Source of the DNA: Formosa sp030427735
Lineage (GTDB): Bacteria; Bacteroidota; Bacteroidia; Flavobacteriales; Flavobacteriaceae
Length of the DNA: 64,000 bases
Assembly: GCF_051200825.1 (NCBI RefSeq)
Contig: NZ_CP195158.1
Location: forward strand, 868,001 to 932,000
Reading direction: 5' to 3'
The notes below the pieces were generated by a model. It ran no database searches and was not told the DNA's origin. It saw only the letters and a program-made list of their open reading frames with translations. Numbering within the stretch: position 1 is the first letter of the stretch; the number at the start of each line of letters is the position of its first letter. Both the position numbers and the translations under genes were made by a program. This document shows positions 49,085 through 57,504 of the stretch, in pieces.

Positions 49085-51349
49085 CTATAGCTCGTTTTGT
49101 TTTAAATAAAAAATAACAGCGTATTGTTGTGTGGCTTTTTTTAAGTTGTCAGACAATGTTTTAAGCCAAGTTAATTGGTTGTATATTAAATGCGCTTCCT
49201 GTAAATGGTTTAACGTTTCTGGATGAATATCTATTTTACCAGTTTCGATCTCTTTGTTTCTGGCTTCAGATAAAGTGTTGTAAGAATGTAACAACTTGGT
49301 TTGGGCGGCCACGATATCTGGTTTATTAGCGTTATATGCTGGTGATTCGTTTAAAATGGCAGAACAAGCTTCTAAATTTTGCTGAATGTATTTTATGAAA
49401 TCGTTGAATTGTTTTGAAGGTGGTGTTGTTTTATGATTTTTAATAAAGCTGCCCATTGATGCAATCGCGGCAAGCATTGTGTTGTTTAACGTTACTATTT
49501 TATATATTAAGGTCAGTTCTTTTTGTTTCGATTTTGGGTCTTGCGTCATGCGCTGGAATGCTGCATTTAAATTGCTCATGGCTAAAAATGCTTCTTTTCT
49601 AGGTATTTTATACTCAATTTCTGTTACAGTCTTAGTATGATACAGATTTTGGGTGGCTAAAAGATAGGTTGTATTTTTATCGATTACCGATTTTATGGTT
49701 TGATTTAGGTTTTTAAATTCCCAATTTGGCCAAATAAAGTAAGTTGTTCCAAGCGCTAGTGCAGCACCTATTACAGTATCTACAACCCTAAACTTTATAA
49801 CGCTTAAAGTGTCTGGATAAAGTAACGCATAAACAAAAATAATGTTAACAGTAATGAACAAGGCCCCAATTCTGTAGTTTTGTTGTATAAAAGAAAAGGC
49901 TAATAACAGTGAGACTGCTGCTAAAATGCTATAAACAACTACATTTTGCGTAAGGGCGATAATACCAATAGCTATTCCTGCACCAATTAAGGTGCCTACA
50001 ATTCTGTTAATCGTGCGTTCTTTTGTTAAACCATAATTTGGTCGCATTATAACGATTAAGGTTAAAATAATCCAATATGCATTTTTTATATTAAAAAATT
50101 CACCAATTATAAAAGCCAAAAGCACTGCTATGGTTAAGCGCAGGGTATGTCTGAAAATAGGCGATTTTAAACTTAAATTTTGAAATAAGATAGACAAAGA
50201 ATATTCTTCTTGTGTAATAAATTGGGCAGCATCTTTACTTTTAGGCAATAATTTGGAGTTGTCTTTTACATTGGCCAATGCCCGGCGTATAGATCTAATT
50301 TCTTCAAGTAATTGTTCTTGATAATCGTACAAATTATGAAGCATCATGGCGCCTTCTCTAGCTTTAGGTAAACCAATGGCATCTACATATTTGGTAATCC
50401 CATCGCTGGCTAAGGCGAGTGCTTTTAAAAGTTCATCTTTACTTGGTACTTTTTCTTTGGTGATAATTACTTTAGATAACGTTTTTAAGTGGTTTCCCAT
50501 AACCAAGTTCAGATTTTTAAAAGGTGCTAAATAATCTGTGTTGGCTTTAAACAGTGTGTTTATTTTATTGTAATCTAATGAGTTTGCTAAAGCAAGTTCA
50601 AAAATATCTACCAGAGCAATAAAAATAAGTACTCGTTTTTCATCAAAATGTGAACGTCCAGATCGCTTGCGTTCTGCTAATAAAATCTCTCTTAGGGTTT
50701 CTTGCTTGTCGCTAATTTGCGTTTGTAGTTGAAATAAATCCTTTTGAAGCTCATCGTGGGCAATGGTTTTATTAAACAAATTTGCACGAGTTATAAGGTA
50801 ATCGCCAGTAAGTGTTAGTAAGTCGGATAGTAATTGGTCGTCGTCTGTTTTTGGAGCTATCCAGTAAAAGCACAGCGAAACTAAAATGTACCAAAGTCCT
50901 CCAATACCAATGAGTCCCACGTGAATCCATATATCCGTCGCTGTTTCTTTTTGGATGGCCAAAGCTAACGCTATTGCTAAGAGCCCGGAAAACGAAATTA
51001 AGGACCCTCTAAATCCGTAAGCAGATATTAGCGAAATGCAAAAGCTTAATAAACTTATAACCGTAATTAAAATTAGTAGAAAGGGTTTGCTGAATAAAAT
51101 AACAGTTGTAGCAAACATGGTAATTACAATACTGCATAAAGTACCAATAATTTTACGTTTTAAGCTACCTGGTATGTCGCTAGGCGCATTTAAAAGCACA
51201 CCAACAGCAATAGATGGTGCCAGATGGAAAATGTTTAAATAACTGAATAAAAATAAAGGAATTAACGCACCAATGGTTAAAATTAAACCACGTTGAAAAC
51301 TAGAACTTTTAAAGAACAGTTTTAGAGCTAATAAATAATCGTTTACCAT
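49085..51349 (-). CDS. FUSC/YccS-like membrane protein
   Basis: A 754-residue inner-membrane protein of the FUSC family, related to aromatic-acid efflux proteins and YccS. It has an N-terminal cluster of five or six hydrophobic helices (about 15-160), a soluble helical region (about 180-370) and a second cluster of hydrophobic helices (about 390-530) with the motif YWIILTLIVIMRPNYGLTKERTINRIVGTLIGA. It ends in a long helical cytoplasmic tail. The substrate is unknown. It stands alone, convergent to nothing, with the helicase 56 bp downstream. Confidence 0.83.
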   Translation of the reverse strand: MVNDYLLALKLFFKSSSFQRGLILTIGALIPLFLFSYLNIFHLAPSIAVGVLLNAPSDIPGSLKRKIIGTLCSIVITMFATTVILFSKPFLLILITVISLLSFCISLISAYGFRGSLISFSGLLAIALALAIQKETATDIWIHVGLIGIGGLWYILVSLCFYWIAPKTDDDQLLSDLLTLTGDYLITRANLFNKTIAHDELQKDLFQLQTQISDKQETLREILLAERKRSGRSHFDEKRVLIFIALVDIFELALANSLDYNKINTLFKANTDYLAPFKNLNLVMGNHLKTLSKVIITKEKVPSKDELLKALALASDGITKYVDAIGLPKAREGAMMLHNLYDYQEQLLEEIRSIRRALANVKDNSKLLPKSKDAAQFITQEEYSLSILFQNLSLKSPIFRHTLRLTIAVLLAFIIGEFFNIKNAYWIILTLIVIMRPNYGLTKERTINRIVGTLIGAGIAIGIIALTQNVVVYSILAAVSLLLAFSFIQQNYRIGALFITVNIIFVYALLYPDTLSVIKFRVVDTVIGAALALGTTYFIWPNWEFKNLNQTIKSVIDKNTTYLLATQNLYHTKTVTEIEYKIPRKEAFLAMSNLNAAFQRMTQDPKSKQKELTLIYKIVTLNNTMLAAIASMGSFIKNHKTTPPSKQFNDFIKYIQQNLEACSAILNESPAYNANKPDIVAAQTKLLHSYNTLSEARNKEIETGKIDIHPETLNHLQEAHLIYNQLTWLKTLSDNLKKATQQYAVIFYLKQNEL

Positions 51350-51447
51350 AGTTGAAATCCTGTATAAAGGTAAAGCAAAAATCTAACTTTTAAAGCACAT
51401 AAGTTTTAACTGCTTTTTGTTAAATTTTAAAGTTTAAGTGATTCAGC

Positions 51448-51843
51448 TTATGGTTTTAGGTATTCGATTTTTCTGAAGCGCAGAGCATCCCAGTCGCTGT
51501 TAAGTTCTATTTTTCTTACTGGTTGAAGGCGATAGTCCATCAACTCATCCCAAATATCGTTGTTGTAAAGTTCTAGAATTTCTGCTTTCGAAACACTATT
51601 GGGGTAAGCAATCCACAGTACCGAATCGTCTTTAAGTTTAGGAAATAAAGTAAGCATTTGGCTAAACAATTGCTTTTTAGATGTAATAAACAATAAAGCG
51701 CAATCTACACAAGAGGTTTTAATTAACGAACTGGTAATTGTAGCATTCAATTCTTCAATAAAGGGTAAGAAATCTTCTGGTTCGTTAAGAATTAAAACGT
51801 CGTCGTGTTTATGGAATTTTAATTTTTGAATTAGAGATTTCAT
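51448..51843 (-). CDS. Conserved hypothetical protein (131 aa), possibly DUF3052-like
   Basis: A cytoplasmic alpha/beta protein without signal peptide. Its pattern of alternating strands and helices, with DDVLILNEPEDFLPFI, DCALLFITSK, DDSVLWIAYPNSVSKAEILELY and NSDWDALRFRKIEY, resembles the DUF3052 type, but I am not certain. Nothing in the surroundings indicates its role. Confidence 0.6.
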   Translation of the reverse strand: MKSLIQKLKFHKHDDVLILNEPEDFLPFIEELNATITSSLIKTSCVDCALLFITSKKQLFSQMLTLFPKLKDDSVLWIAYPNSVSKAEILELYNNDIWDELMDYRLQPVRKIELNSDWDALRFRKIEYLKP

Positions 51844-51939
51844 AACTTGCTAAAACAGTTTGTTTTAAAGTTAATCAAAATTCAAGAATCAACCTAATGC
51901 AATGCGGTTTAGATTTTAAAGTATAAATGAGTGTTGTTA

Positions 51940-52308
51940 TTAACGTTTGTCGATATGCGGAGATTTGTCTGGGGTAACTTTGGTTATAAAATAACGGCTG
52001 TCTCCCCAAAAAATAAAGGTTTTATAGCGTTCTACATATTCTAATTTAACATACTGGCCTTGTAATTCGTTTAATTTTTCAATTACTTCTTGGTCGTCAT
52101 CCATTACCGAAAATTGAAAAATTTGGGCGCCACTAATACCTTGGCTAATTTCGCCCTCCCATGTTTTTACTAACATGCCTTTTTTGCTAATTTTTATTAG
52201 CTCTCCTGCTCTGGTACCTGTACTGTAAGGTACGTAGTAAATAAAGGCAAGATATGCTGAAGCTAAAATAGCCAGTCCTAAAAGGACTAAAAACAATGTT
52301 TTTTTCAT
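51940..52308 (-). CDS. Membrane-anchored conserved protein (122 aa)
   Basis: A single N-terminal transmembrane segment (about 5-25) followed by a beta-rich extracytoplasmic domain (STGTRAGELIKISKKGMLVKTWEGEI, then GQYVKLEYVERYKTFIFWGDSRYFITKV). Related small proteins in Bacteroidetes are often labelled 6-phosphogluconate dehydrogenase, which is unsupported: there is no NADP-binding motif here and the protein is far too short. I leave function open. Confidence 0.7.
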   Translation of the reverse strand: MKKTLFLVLLGLAILASAYLAFIYYVPYSTGTRAGELIKISKKGMLVKTWEGEISQGISGAQIFQFSVMDDDQEVIEKLNELQGQYVKLEYVERYKTFIFWGDSRYFITKVTPDKSPHIDKR

Positions 52309-52402
52309 AGGGAAACATTTCTAAAATTAATTGCGGCTAAATTACTATAATTTTTTTATTCGCCGTGTTTTAGTGTTCTAAAAAGCAATTGTAGTGGTAG
52401 TG

Positions 52403-53455
52403 CTATTTTTTTATGAATTTAAAAGTGTTTTTTTCGGTTTTAATAAAATACATCCCAGGGTTTAAATCTGTTATGTCTATAGGTGCATTGGCAACTGTGT
52501 AGCTCTTTTTTATTTGTTTACCCAATAAATTGAAAATAGTGTAAGAGGTGGACTCTGTATTGTTTTTTAGAGTAATGTAATTTGTAGCTGGGTTTGGGGT
52601 AACCATTAAAGGTTTGTTTAAGGTCTTGTCTTTAATGTTTAAGAAGTTGTCTTCGTATTTCACAATTTTATTATCTGTATAAGAAGTTATGTATATTATA
52701 GTATTGTTGCTGTTTGTAGATATATCGACACATTCGTTAATGTTGGTTAAAAAGTCTTCTGCGACTTTGTTTGGATCGTTAAGATGTATTTTGGAAACCT
52801 TATTAAGGTTTCTTTGGGTTACAAATAAGATGTCGTTAGCAATAAAAATACCATGACAAGATTCAATCGCTGTGCAAACTGTGATGCGTGAAGGATTATT
52901 TGAATTTAAGTTGATTTTAGTTACTTTATCAGCTCCGCTCTCACAAATGTATAATTCATTTTTATAAACAAATATATCTTTAGGGCTAGATAACCCAGAA
53001 ACAACCACTGTAGGATTTAAGGTGGTTTGATTTAAATCGACCCTAGAGAGTGTGCCTTTATATGTTTCGGTGAAATATAAATAATGGCCAAAAATAGCAA
53101 TGCCATCGGGACTATTTATATCAGAAATTACAGTTGTAAGACTAGGATTCGTGTCTGTGATGTTTATTTTGTAAATATGTGTTCCTCCAAATTCGCTTAT
53201 AAACAAATCGTTATTGTAGCGTGCTAGGCGAGAGGGGAATTCTAAACCACTTATCAGCTCTTTTGCTTCAGGGGGATCTGCGGTGACATCTATTTTGGAG
53301 ATTTTTCCAGCATTGTTTTCTACTACATATAAATCGTCCCCGTTACAGAGAATTCCAACAGGGGCAGATAGATTCGTTAAGAAATCTGTTTGGGCAATGC
53401 AGTGCATTGAAAAGCTAAAGAATAGTAAAGCGATAATAGGAATAGGATTTTTCAT
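52403..53455 (-). CDS. T9SS-secreted beta-propeller protein
   Basis: A 350-residue protein exported by the type IX secretion system. Signal peptide 1-22 (ending HCIAQ), six or so NHL/SMP-30-like blades (about 25-275; recurring PxxIxxxxxxLYVxExxxxxIxKI), and a T9SS C-terminal domain at 281-350 (VTPNPATNYITL, then DLNPGMYFIKT and FKFIKK). The C-terminal domain should be cleaved after export and the propeller anchored or released at the cell surface. Ligand is unknown. It is the only clear T9SS cargo in this window. Confidence 0.88.
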   Translation of the reverse strand: MKNPIPIIALLFFSFSMHCIAQTDFLTNLSAPVGILCNGDDLYVVENNAGKISKIDVTADPPEAKELISGLEFPSRLARYNNDLFISEFGGTHIYKINITDTNPSLTTVISDINSPDGIAIFGHYLYFTETYKGTLSRVDLNQTTLNPTVVVSGLSSPKDIFVYKNELYICESGADKVTKINLNSNNPSRITVCTAIESCHGIFIANDILFVTQRNLNKVSKIHLNDPNKVAEDFLTNINECVDISTNSNNTIIYITSYTDNKIVKYEDNFLNIKDKTLNKPLMVTPNPATNYITLKNNTESTSYTIFNLLGKQIKKSYTVANAPIDITDLNPGMYFIKTEKNTFKFIKK

Positions 53456-53509
53456 AAGATTGGGTTTTTAAGCTATTTTAATTTAGCAAATTTCAAGCAT
53501 TTTTAAATA

Positions 53510-53546
53510 AAAAAAGCTGCTTATTCGTTGAACAGCAGCTTTTTTT
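53510..53546. terminator. Terminator between htpG and the propeller gene
   Basis: Stem of 12 bases (53510-53521 with 53534-53545), with A- and T-runs on the two sides. It lies past the htpG stop at 53564 on the minus strand. Confidence 0.75.
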
Positions 53547-53563
53547 AAGAATTTTGAAATAGG

Positions 53564-55474
53564 TTACTTAATCATCTCGTAACTACGTTTAATAAACTTG
53601 GTAAGTTCTTCGCCTTTTAGTAAACCTTGAGATAAACGTGCTAAATCTAAACTTTGGTTAATTAAGCGTTTTTTATCGTCTTCTGCTTCTGTGTTTAAAA
53701 TTTCCGAAATTAATGGAGCATTAGTGTTTACAACTAAATTGTACATTTCTGGCATGCTACCAAACATGTTCATTCCGCCGCCGCCTGTGGCTTGCATTTC
53801 TTTCATACGTCGCATAAATTCTGGTTGTGTAATAATAAATGGAGAGGCATCGCTGTCTGATGCTTCTAACTGAACCATAAATTTATCGGCAGGAATTACC
53901 GCTTTTAATTGCTCTTCTAAAGTTTTTTTCTCGTCTTCACTTAATTTAGAAATTTCGGTATCGTCTTTCTTAATTAATTTATTAATATGGTCGGCATCTA
54001 CACGGGCAAACGTAATGTTTTCTTTACTGCCTTCTAATTTTTGCATTAAGTGAGAAACGATAGGAGAATCTAATAATAATACCTCGTAACCTTTAGCTTT
54101 GGCATCGGCAATATAGCTGTGTTGTGCATCTTTGTCTGATGCATACAGAATAACCATTTTACCATCCTTATCGGTTTGGTTGTCTTTAATTTTTTCTTCT
54201 AATTCTGTGTATGTGTAGTGCTTGCCTTCTACAGTTGGGTAAAGTGCAAAAGCTTCTGCTTTATCGAAGAATTTTTCTTCAGACAACATACCGTATTCGA
54301 TAACTATTTTAATATCGTTCCATTTTGCTTCAAAATCTTCGCGATTGTTATTGAATAACGATTTTAATTTATCGGCTACTTTTCTGGTAATGTAAGACGA
54401 TATCTTTTTAACCGCGCCATCGGCTTGTAAATACGAACGCGATACGTTTAACGGAATGTCTGGCGAATCGATAACACCGCGTAACATGGTTAAAAATTCA
54501 GGAACAATGCCTTCAACATTATCCGTTACAAATACTTGATTTTGATATAACTGAATTTTATCCTTTTGCATGTTCATATCGTTGGTCATCTTAGGGAAAT
54601 ATAAAATTCCGGTAAGATTAAACGGATAATCAACATTTAAGTGAATGTGGAATAAAGGCTCCTCAAACTGCATAGGGTACAACTCGCGGTAGAAATTTTG
54701 GTAATCCTCAGTTTCTAACTCGGTTGGTTGTTTGGTCCAAGCCGGGTTTGGATTGTTTATAATATTATCTACCGTAATTTGGCGATGCGGTTCTTTGGTT
54801 TCCTTACCGTCTTTATCGGTTATAGTTGCAGGCTCGTGCTCAGGATCGTTAACTTCTTTGGTTCCGAATTTAATCGGGATTGGCATAAACTTGTTGTATT
54901 TAGACAATAAGCTGCTAATGCGCGATTCTTCTAAAAATTCGGTCGAATCTTCAGCGATGTGAAGAATAATTTCAGTCCCTCTATCGGTTTTGTCTGAAGC
55001 TTCTAAAGTAAATTCTGGCGAACCGTCGCAAGTCCAATGTGCTGCTGGTTCGTCTTTGTACGATTTGGTAATAATTTCAACCTTGTCGGCAACCATAAAA
55101 GCAGAATAGAAACCTAAACCAAAATGACCAATAATACCAGAGTCTTTAGCAGAATCTTTGTATTTGTCTAAAAATTCTTCGGCACCAGAAAAGGCAACTT
55201 GGTTGATATATTTTTCAACTTCATCAGCCGTCATACCAATACCTTGGTCTATAATATGAAGTTTTTTACCGTCTTTATCTACTTTAACTTCAATTTTAGG
55301 GTTGCCATATTCTACTTTAGCTTCCCCAATACTGGTAAGGTGCTTCAGTTTTAAAGTTGCATCTGTTCCGTTACTTATTAATTCACGTAAAAAGATTTCG
55401 TGATCGCTATATAGGAACTTTTTAATTAATGGAAAGATATTTTCTACCGAAACATTAATACTTCCTTTTGCCAT
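53564..55474 (-). CDS. htpG: Chaperone Hsp90 (HtpG)
   Basis: ATP-dependent chaperone of 636 residues. N-terminal GHKL ATPase: FLYSDHEIFLRELISNGTDATLKLKHL, IIDQGIGMT, GHFGLGFYSAFMVADKVE, and FDRGTEI-type DRGTEIILHI. Middle domain carries RGVIDSPDIPLNVSRSYLQAD. C-terminal dimerisation domain ends FIKRSYEMIK without MEEVD, as in bacteria. The gene is alone; a TGnCA-type repeat at 55546-55558 may be its control element. Confidence 0.96.
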   Translation of the reverse strand: MAKGSINVSVENIFPLIKKFLYSDHEIFLRELISNGTDATLKLKHLTSIGEAKVEYGNPKIEVKVDKDGKKLHIIDQGIGMTADEVEKYINQVAFSGAEEFLDKYKDSAKDSGIIGHFGLGFYSAFMVADKVEIITKSYKDEPAAHWTCDGSPEFTLEASDKTDRGTEIILHIAEDSTEFLEESRISSLLSKYNKFMPIPIKFGTKEVNDPEHEPATITDKDGKETKEPHRQITVDNIINNPNPAWTKQPTELETEDYQNFYRELYPMQFEEPLFHIHLNVDYPFNLTGILYFPKMTNDMNMQKDKIQLYQNQVFVTDNVEGIVPEFLTMLRGVIDSPDIPLNVSRSYLQADGAVKKISSYITRKVADKLKSLFNNNREDFEAKWNDIKIVIEYGMLSEEKFFDKAEAFALYPTVEGKHYTYTELEEKIKDNQTDKDGKMVILYASDKDAQHSYIADAKAKGYEVLLLDSPIVSHLMQKLEGSKENITFARVDADHINKLIKKDDTEISKLSEDEKKTLEEQLKAVIPADKFMVQLEASDSDASPFIITQPEFMRRMKEMQATGGGGMNMFGSMPEMYNLVVNTNAPLISEILNTEAEDDKKRLINQSLDLARLSQGLLKGEELTKFIKRSYEMIK

Positions 55475-55545
55475 AATATATGTGTTTTTTTAATGATTTA
55501 TTTCTGAACTTTCAATAGTCAAAAAAAATACCAAGGATTAAAAAG

Positions 55546-55558
55546 TGACAAAGTGGCA
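55546..55558 (-). promoter_or_regulatory. Possible heat-shock control element upstream of htpG
   Basis: On the minus strand this reads TGCCA-CTT-TGTCA, a TGnCA-N3-TGnCA repeat, 72 bases upstream of the htpG start. Direct repeats of this kind occur at chaperone genes in Bacteroidetes as far as I recall, but I cannot confirm it here. Confidence 0.3.
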
Positions 55559-55598
55559 TTTATTATGCTATTTGTTTAGTAAAGTGTTATTTAATGCG

Positions 55599-55606
55599 TA
55601 ATTTTG
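55599..55606 (+). promoter_or_regulatory. Candidate -7 element for the KAS III gene
   Basis: TAATTTTG matches TAnnTTTG, 58 bases before the ATG at 55665. The best -33 match (TTTG, 55571-55574) is 24 bp away, longer than usual. Confidence 0.35.
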
Positions 55607-55664
55607 CTTTCCTTTTTTAAAGATATTATAGGGCTTAACATGTAGAGCTGTAAAAACATAAAAT

Positions 55665-56675
55665 ATGTATAATTCAAAAATTATTGGTCTTGGGCATTAT
55701 GTGCCAGACAATGTGGTGACAAACGATGATTTGTCTAAAATGATGGATACTAATGATGAATGGATTCAGGAACGTACTGGTATTAAGGAGCGTAGATGGG
55801 TAAAGCCGGGTTCCGAAGATTCTACCTCGGTTATGGGTGTAAAGGCTGCCAAAATAGCTATAGAACGCGCAGGAATAGATAAAGATGATATCGATTTTAT
55901 AGTGTTTGCAACACTTAGTCCAGATTATTATTTTCCTGGGCCTGGAGTACAGGTACAAAAAGCCTTAGATATTAAAACCGTAGGCGCAATAGATATTCGT
56001 AACCAATGTTCTGGTTTTATTTATGGTTTGTCTGTTGCCGATCAATTTATTAAAACAGGAATGTACAAAAATGTTTTAGTAATAGGTAGTGAGCTACATT
56101 CTAAAGGTTTGGATAAAACAACTAGAGGGCGTGGCGTATCTGTGATTTTTGGAGATGGAGCAGGCGCTGCAGTTTTAACCCGTACAGAAGATACTAATAA
56201 AGGAATTTTATCGACCCATTTGCATTCTGAAGGCGAGCATGCCGAAGAACTGGCATTGTTGGCGCCAAGTATGGGGTCGCGCTGGGTTAGCGATATTTTG
56301 GCTGATAACAATCCTGACGATGAAAGTTATTTGCCGCATATGAACGGACAATTTGTATTTAAAAATGCGGTAGTGCGTTTTAGTGAGGTGATTATGGAAG
56401 GGTTAAAAGCAAATAAATTAAGTCCTGATGCTATAGATATGTTGATACCGCACCAAGCCAATTTGCGTATATCTCAATTTATACAAGGTAAATTTCAGTT
56501 AAAAGACGATCAGGTTTTTAACAATATAATGACTTACGGAAATACGACAGCAGCTTCTATACCGATAGCCTTAACCGAGGCTTGGGAGCAAGGAAAAATT
56601 AAAGAAGGAGATACCGTTGTGTTGGCTGCTTTTGGTAGTGGTTTTACTTGGGGTAGCGCCATTATAAAATGGTAA
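55665..56675 (+). CDS. 3-oxoacyl-ACP synthase III family protein (FabH-like)
   Basis: Thiolase-fold condensing enzyme of 336 residues, which joins an acyl-CoA to malonyl-ACP or to another acyl group. Catalytic triad C115 (NQCSGF), H263 (IPHQANLRI) and N293 (TYGNTTAAS) is complete. Compared with E. coli FabH the segment around residues 180-230 is longer and of different type, so it may be a specialised KAS III paralogue rather than the fatty-acid initiator. It is monocistronic, with a terminator 26 bases after its stop. Confidence 0.9.
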   Translation: MYNSKIIGLGHYVPDNVVTNDDLSKMMDTNDEWIQERTGIKERRWVKPGSEDSTSVMGVKAAKIAIERAGIDKDDIDFIVFATLSPDYYFPGPGVQVQKALDIKTVGAIDIRNQCSGFIYGLSVADQFIKTGMYKNVLVIGSELHSKGLDKTTRGRGVSVIFGDGAGAAVLTRTEDTNKGILSTHLHSEGEHAEELALLAPSMGSRWVSDILADNNPDDESYLPHMNGQFVFKNAVVRFSEVIMEGLKANKLSPDAIDMLIPHQANLRISQFIQGKFQLKDDQVFNNIMTYGNTTAASIPIALTEAWEQGKIKEGDTVVLAAFGSGFTWGSAIIKW

Positions 56676-56700
56676 AAAAGTAAATTATTGATATAACAGA

Positions 56701-56727
56701 AAAAGCCAAAACATTGTTTTGGCTTTT
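56701..56727 (+). terminator. Terminator of the KAS III gene
   Basis: Twelve-base perfect stem (56701-56712 with 56716-56727), three-base loop, T-rich end. Confidence 0.85.
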
Positions 56728-56915
56728 TGTATTTTGCTAAAAATCAATTCTAAAACTAACACTGAATTGCGAATAAATGATTTTGGTAAGAAGACTAATT
56801 CAAATGTAAAATAATACCCGCTTAATGTTGCTTATAAAGGTAACTATAAATGTGTTTTTTTATTGTCTTGATTTACAGTATTTAACGAATTTTAACAATT
56901 TTAATACAATATTTA

Positions 56916-56943
56916 GAAACCCAAGGTTAAATCCTTGGGTTTC
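56916..56943 (+). other. Hairpin without T run
   Basis: Perfect 11-bp stem (56916-56926 with 56933-56943), six-base loop. It could end a short transcript from the preceding 189 bp or belong to the leader of the next gene. Confidence 0.55.
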
Positions 56944-57064
56944 TGGTTTAAAATATGCTCTTGTAATACTAACCATCAAAATATCATAAGGCTATTTTAA
57001 ACAATTGCAATTGTTATGTTTTTTAGGTGATGGATTAATTAAAAATGTTACTGTTCGTTTAATG

Positions 57065-57096
57065 ATTGATTGGTGTTAGAAAGACTATTAACTTTG
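57065..57096 (+). promoter_or_regulatory. Candidate promoter of the CoA-binding gene
   Basis: TAACTTTG at 57089-57096 matches TAnnTTTG; ATTG at 57065-57068 is a -33-like box 20 bp upstream. The gene starts at 57142. Confidence 0.45.
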
Positions 57097-57141
57097 TAAC
57101 CTGTTACTAAAATTAATATGTATTAACAATGTTTTAACACT

Positions 57142-57504
57142 ATGAATAAAAAAACACTAGTTTTGGGAGCTTCCTTAAATCCTGTTAGATATTCTAATAT
57201 GGCAATTAATCGTTTGGTTTCTGCAAAGCATGAAACACTTGCCATTGGTTTACGACAAGGAGAAGTTGCGGGAGTTCAAATAGACACAGCATTGCAACCG
57301 TATAAAAATGTACATACTATAACATTGTACCTAAACCCAAAGCGGCAAACCGAATATTACGATTATATTATCGCTTTACAGCCTAAGCGTGTTATTTTTA
57401 ATCCAGGTACAGAAAATCCAGAGTTGTATGCTTTGTTAAAATCTAATGGCATTCATTTTGAAGTAGCTTGTACTCTAGTTTTGTTGTCTACGAATCAATA
57501 TTAA
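57142..57504 (+). CDS. CoA-binding domain protein
   Basis: A 120-residue single-domain Rossmann-fold protein (CoA_binding_2 type). It has the nucleotide-binding turn VLGASLNPVRYSNMAI (7-22), a second strand TLAIGLR and the C-terminal PGTENPELYALLKSNGIHFEVACTLVLL segment. Such proteins bind CoA or acyl-CoA without catalysing a known reaction. The last 30 bases overlap the end of the convergent SSS symporter gene. Confidence 0.85.
   Translation: MNKKTLVLGASLNPVRYSNMAINRLVSAKHETLAIGLRQGEVAGVQIDTALQPYKNVHTITLYLNPKRQTEYYDYIIALQPKRVIFNPGTENPELYALLKSNGIHFEVACTLVLLSTNQY

Larger units (their letters stand above)
56676..57141. other. Intergenic stretch, 466 bp
   Basis: Between the KAS III gene and the CoA-binding gene. 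It contains the KAS III terminator (56701-56727), a second hairpin at 56916-56943 without T run, and a candidate promoter (57065-57096). The 189 bp between the two hairpins hold no clear ORF, only a 6-bp inverted repeat (56745-56750 with 56764-56769). Confidence 0.6.

Noticed and set aside
51940..52308. 6-phosphogluconate dehydrogenase label
   Set aside because: The protein has 122 residues, a membrane anchor and no NADP-binding motif. The name seems inherited from database misannotation.
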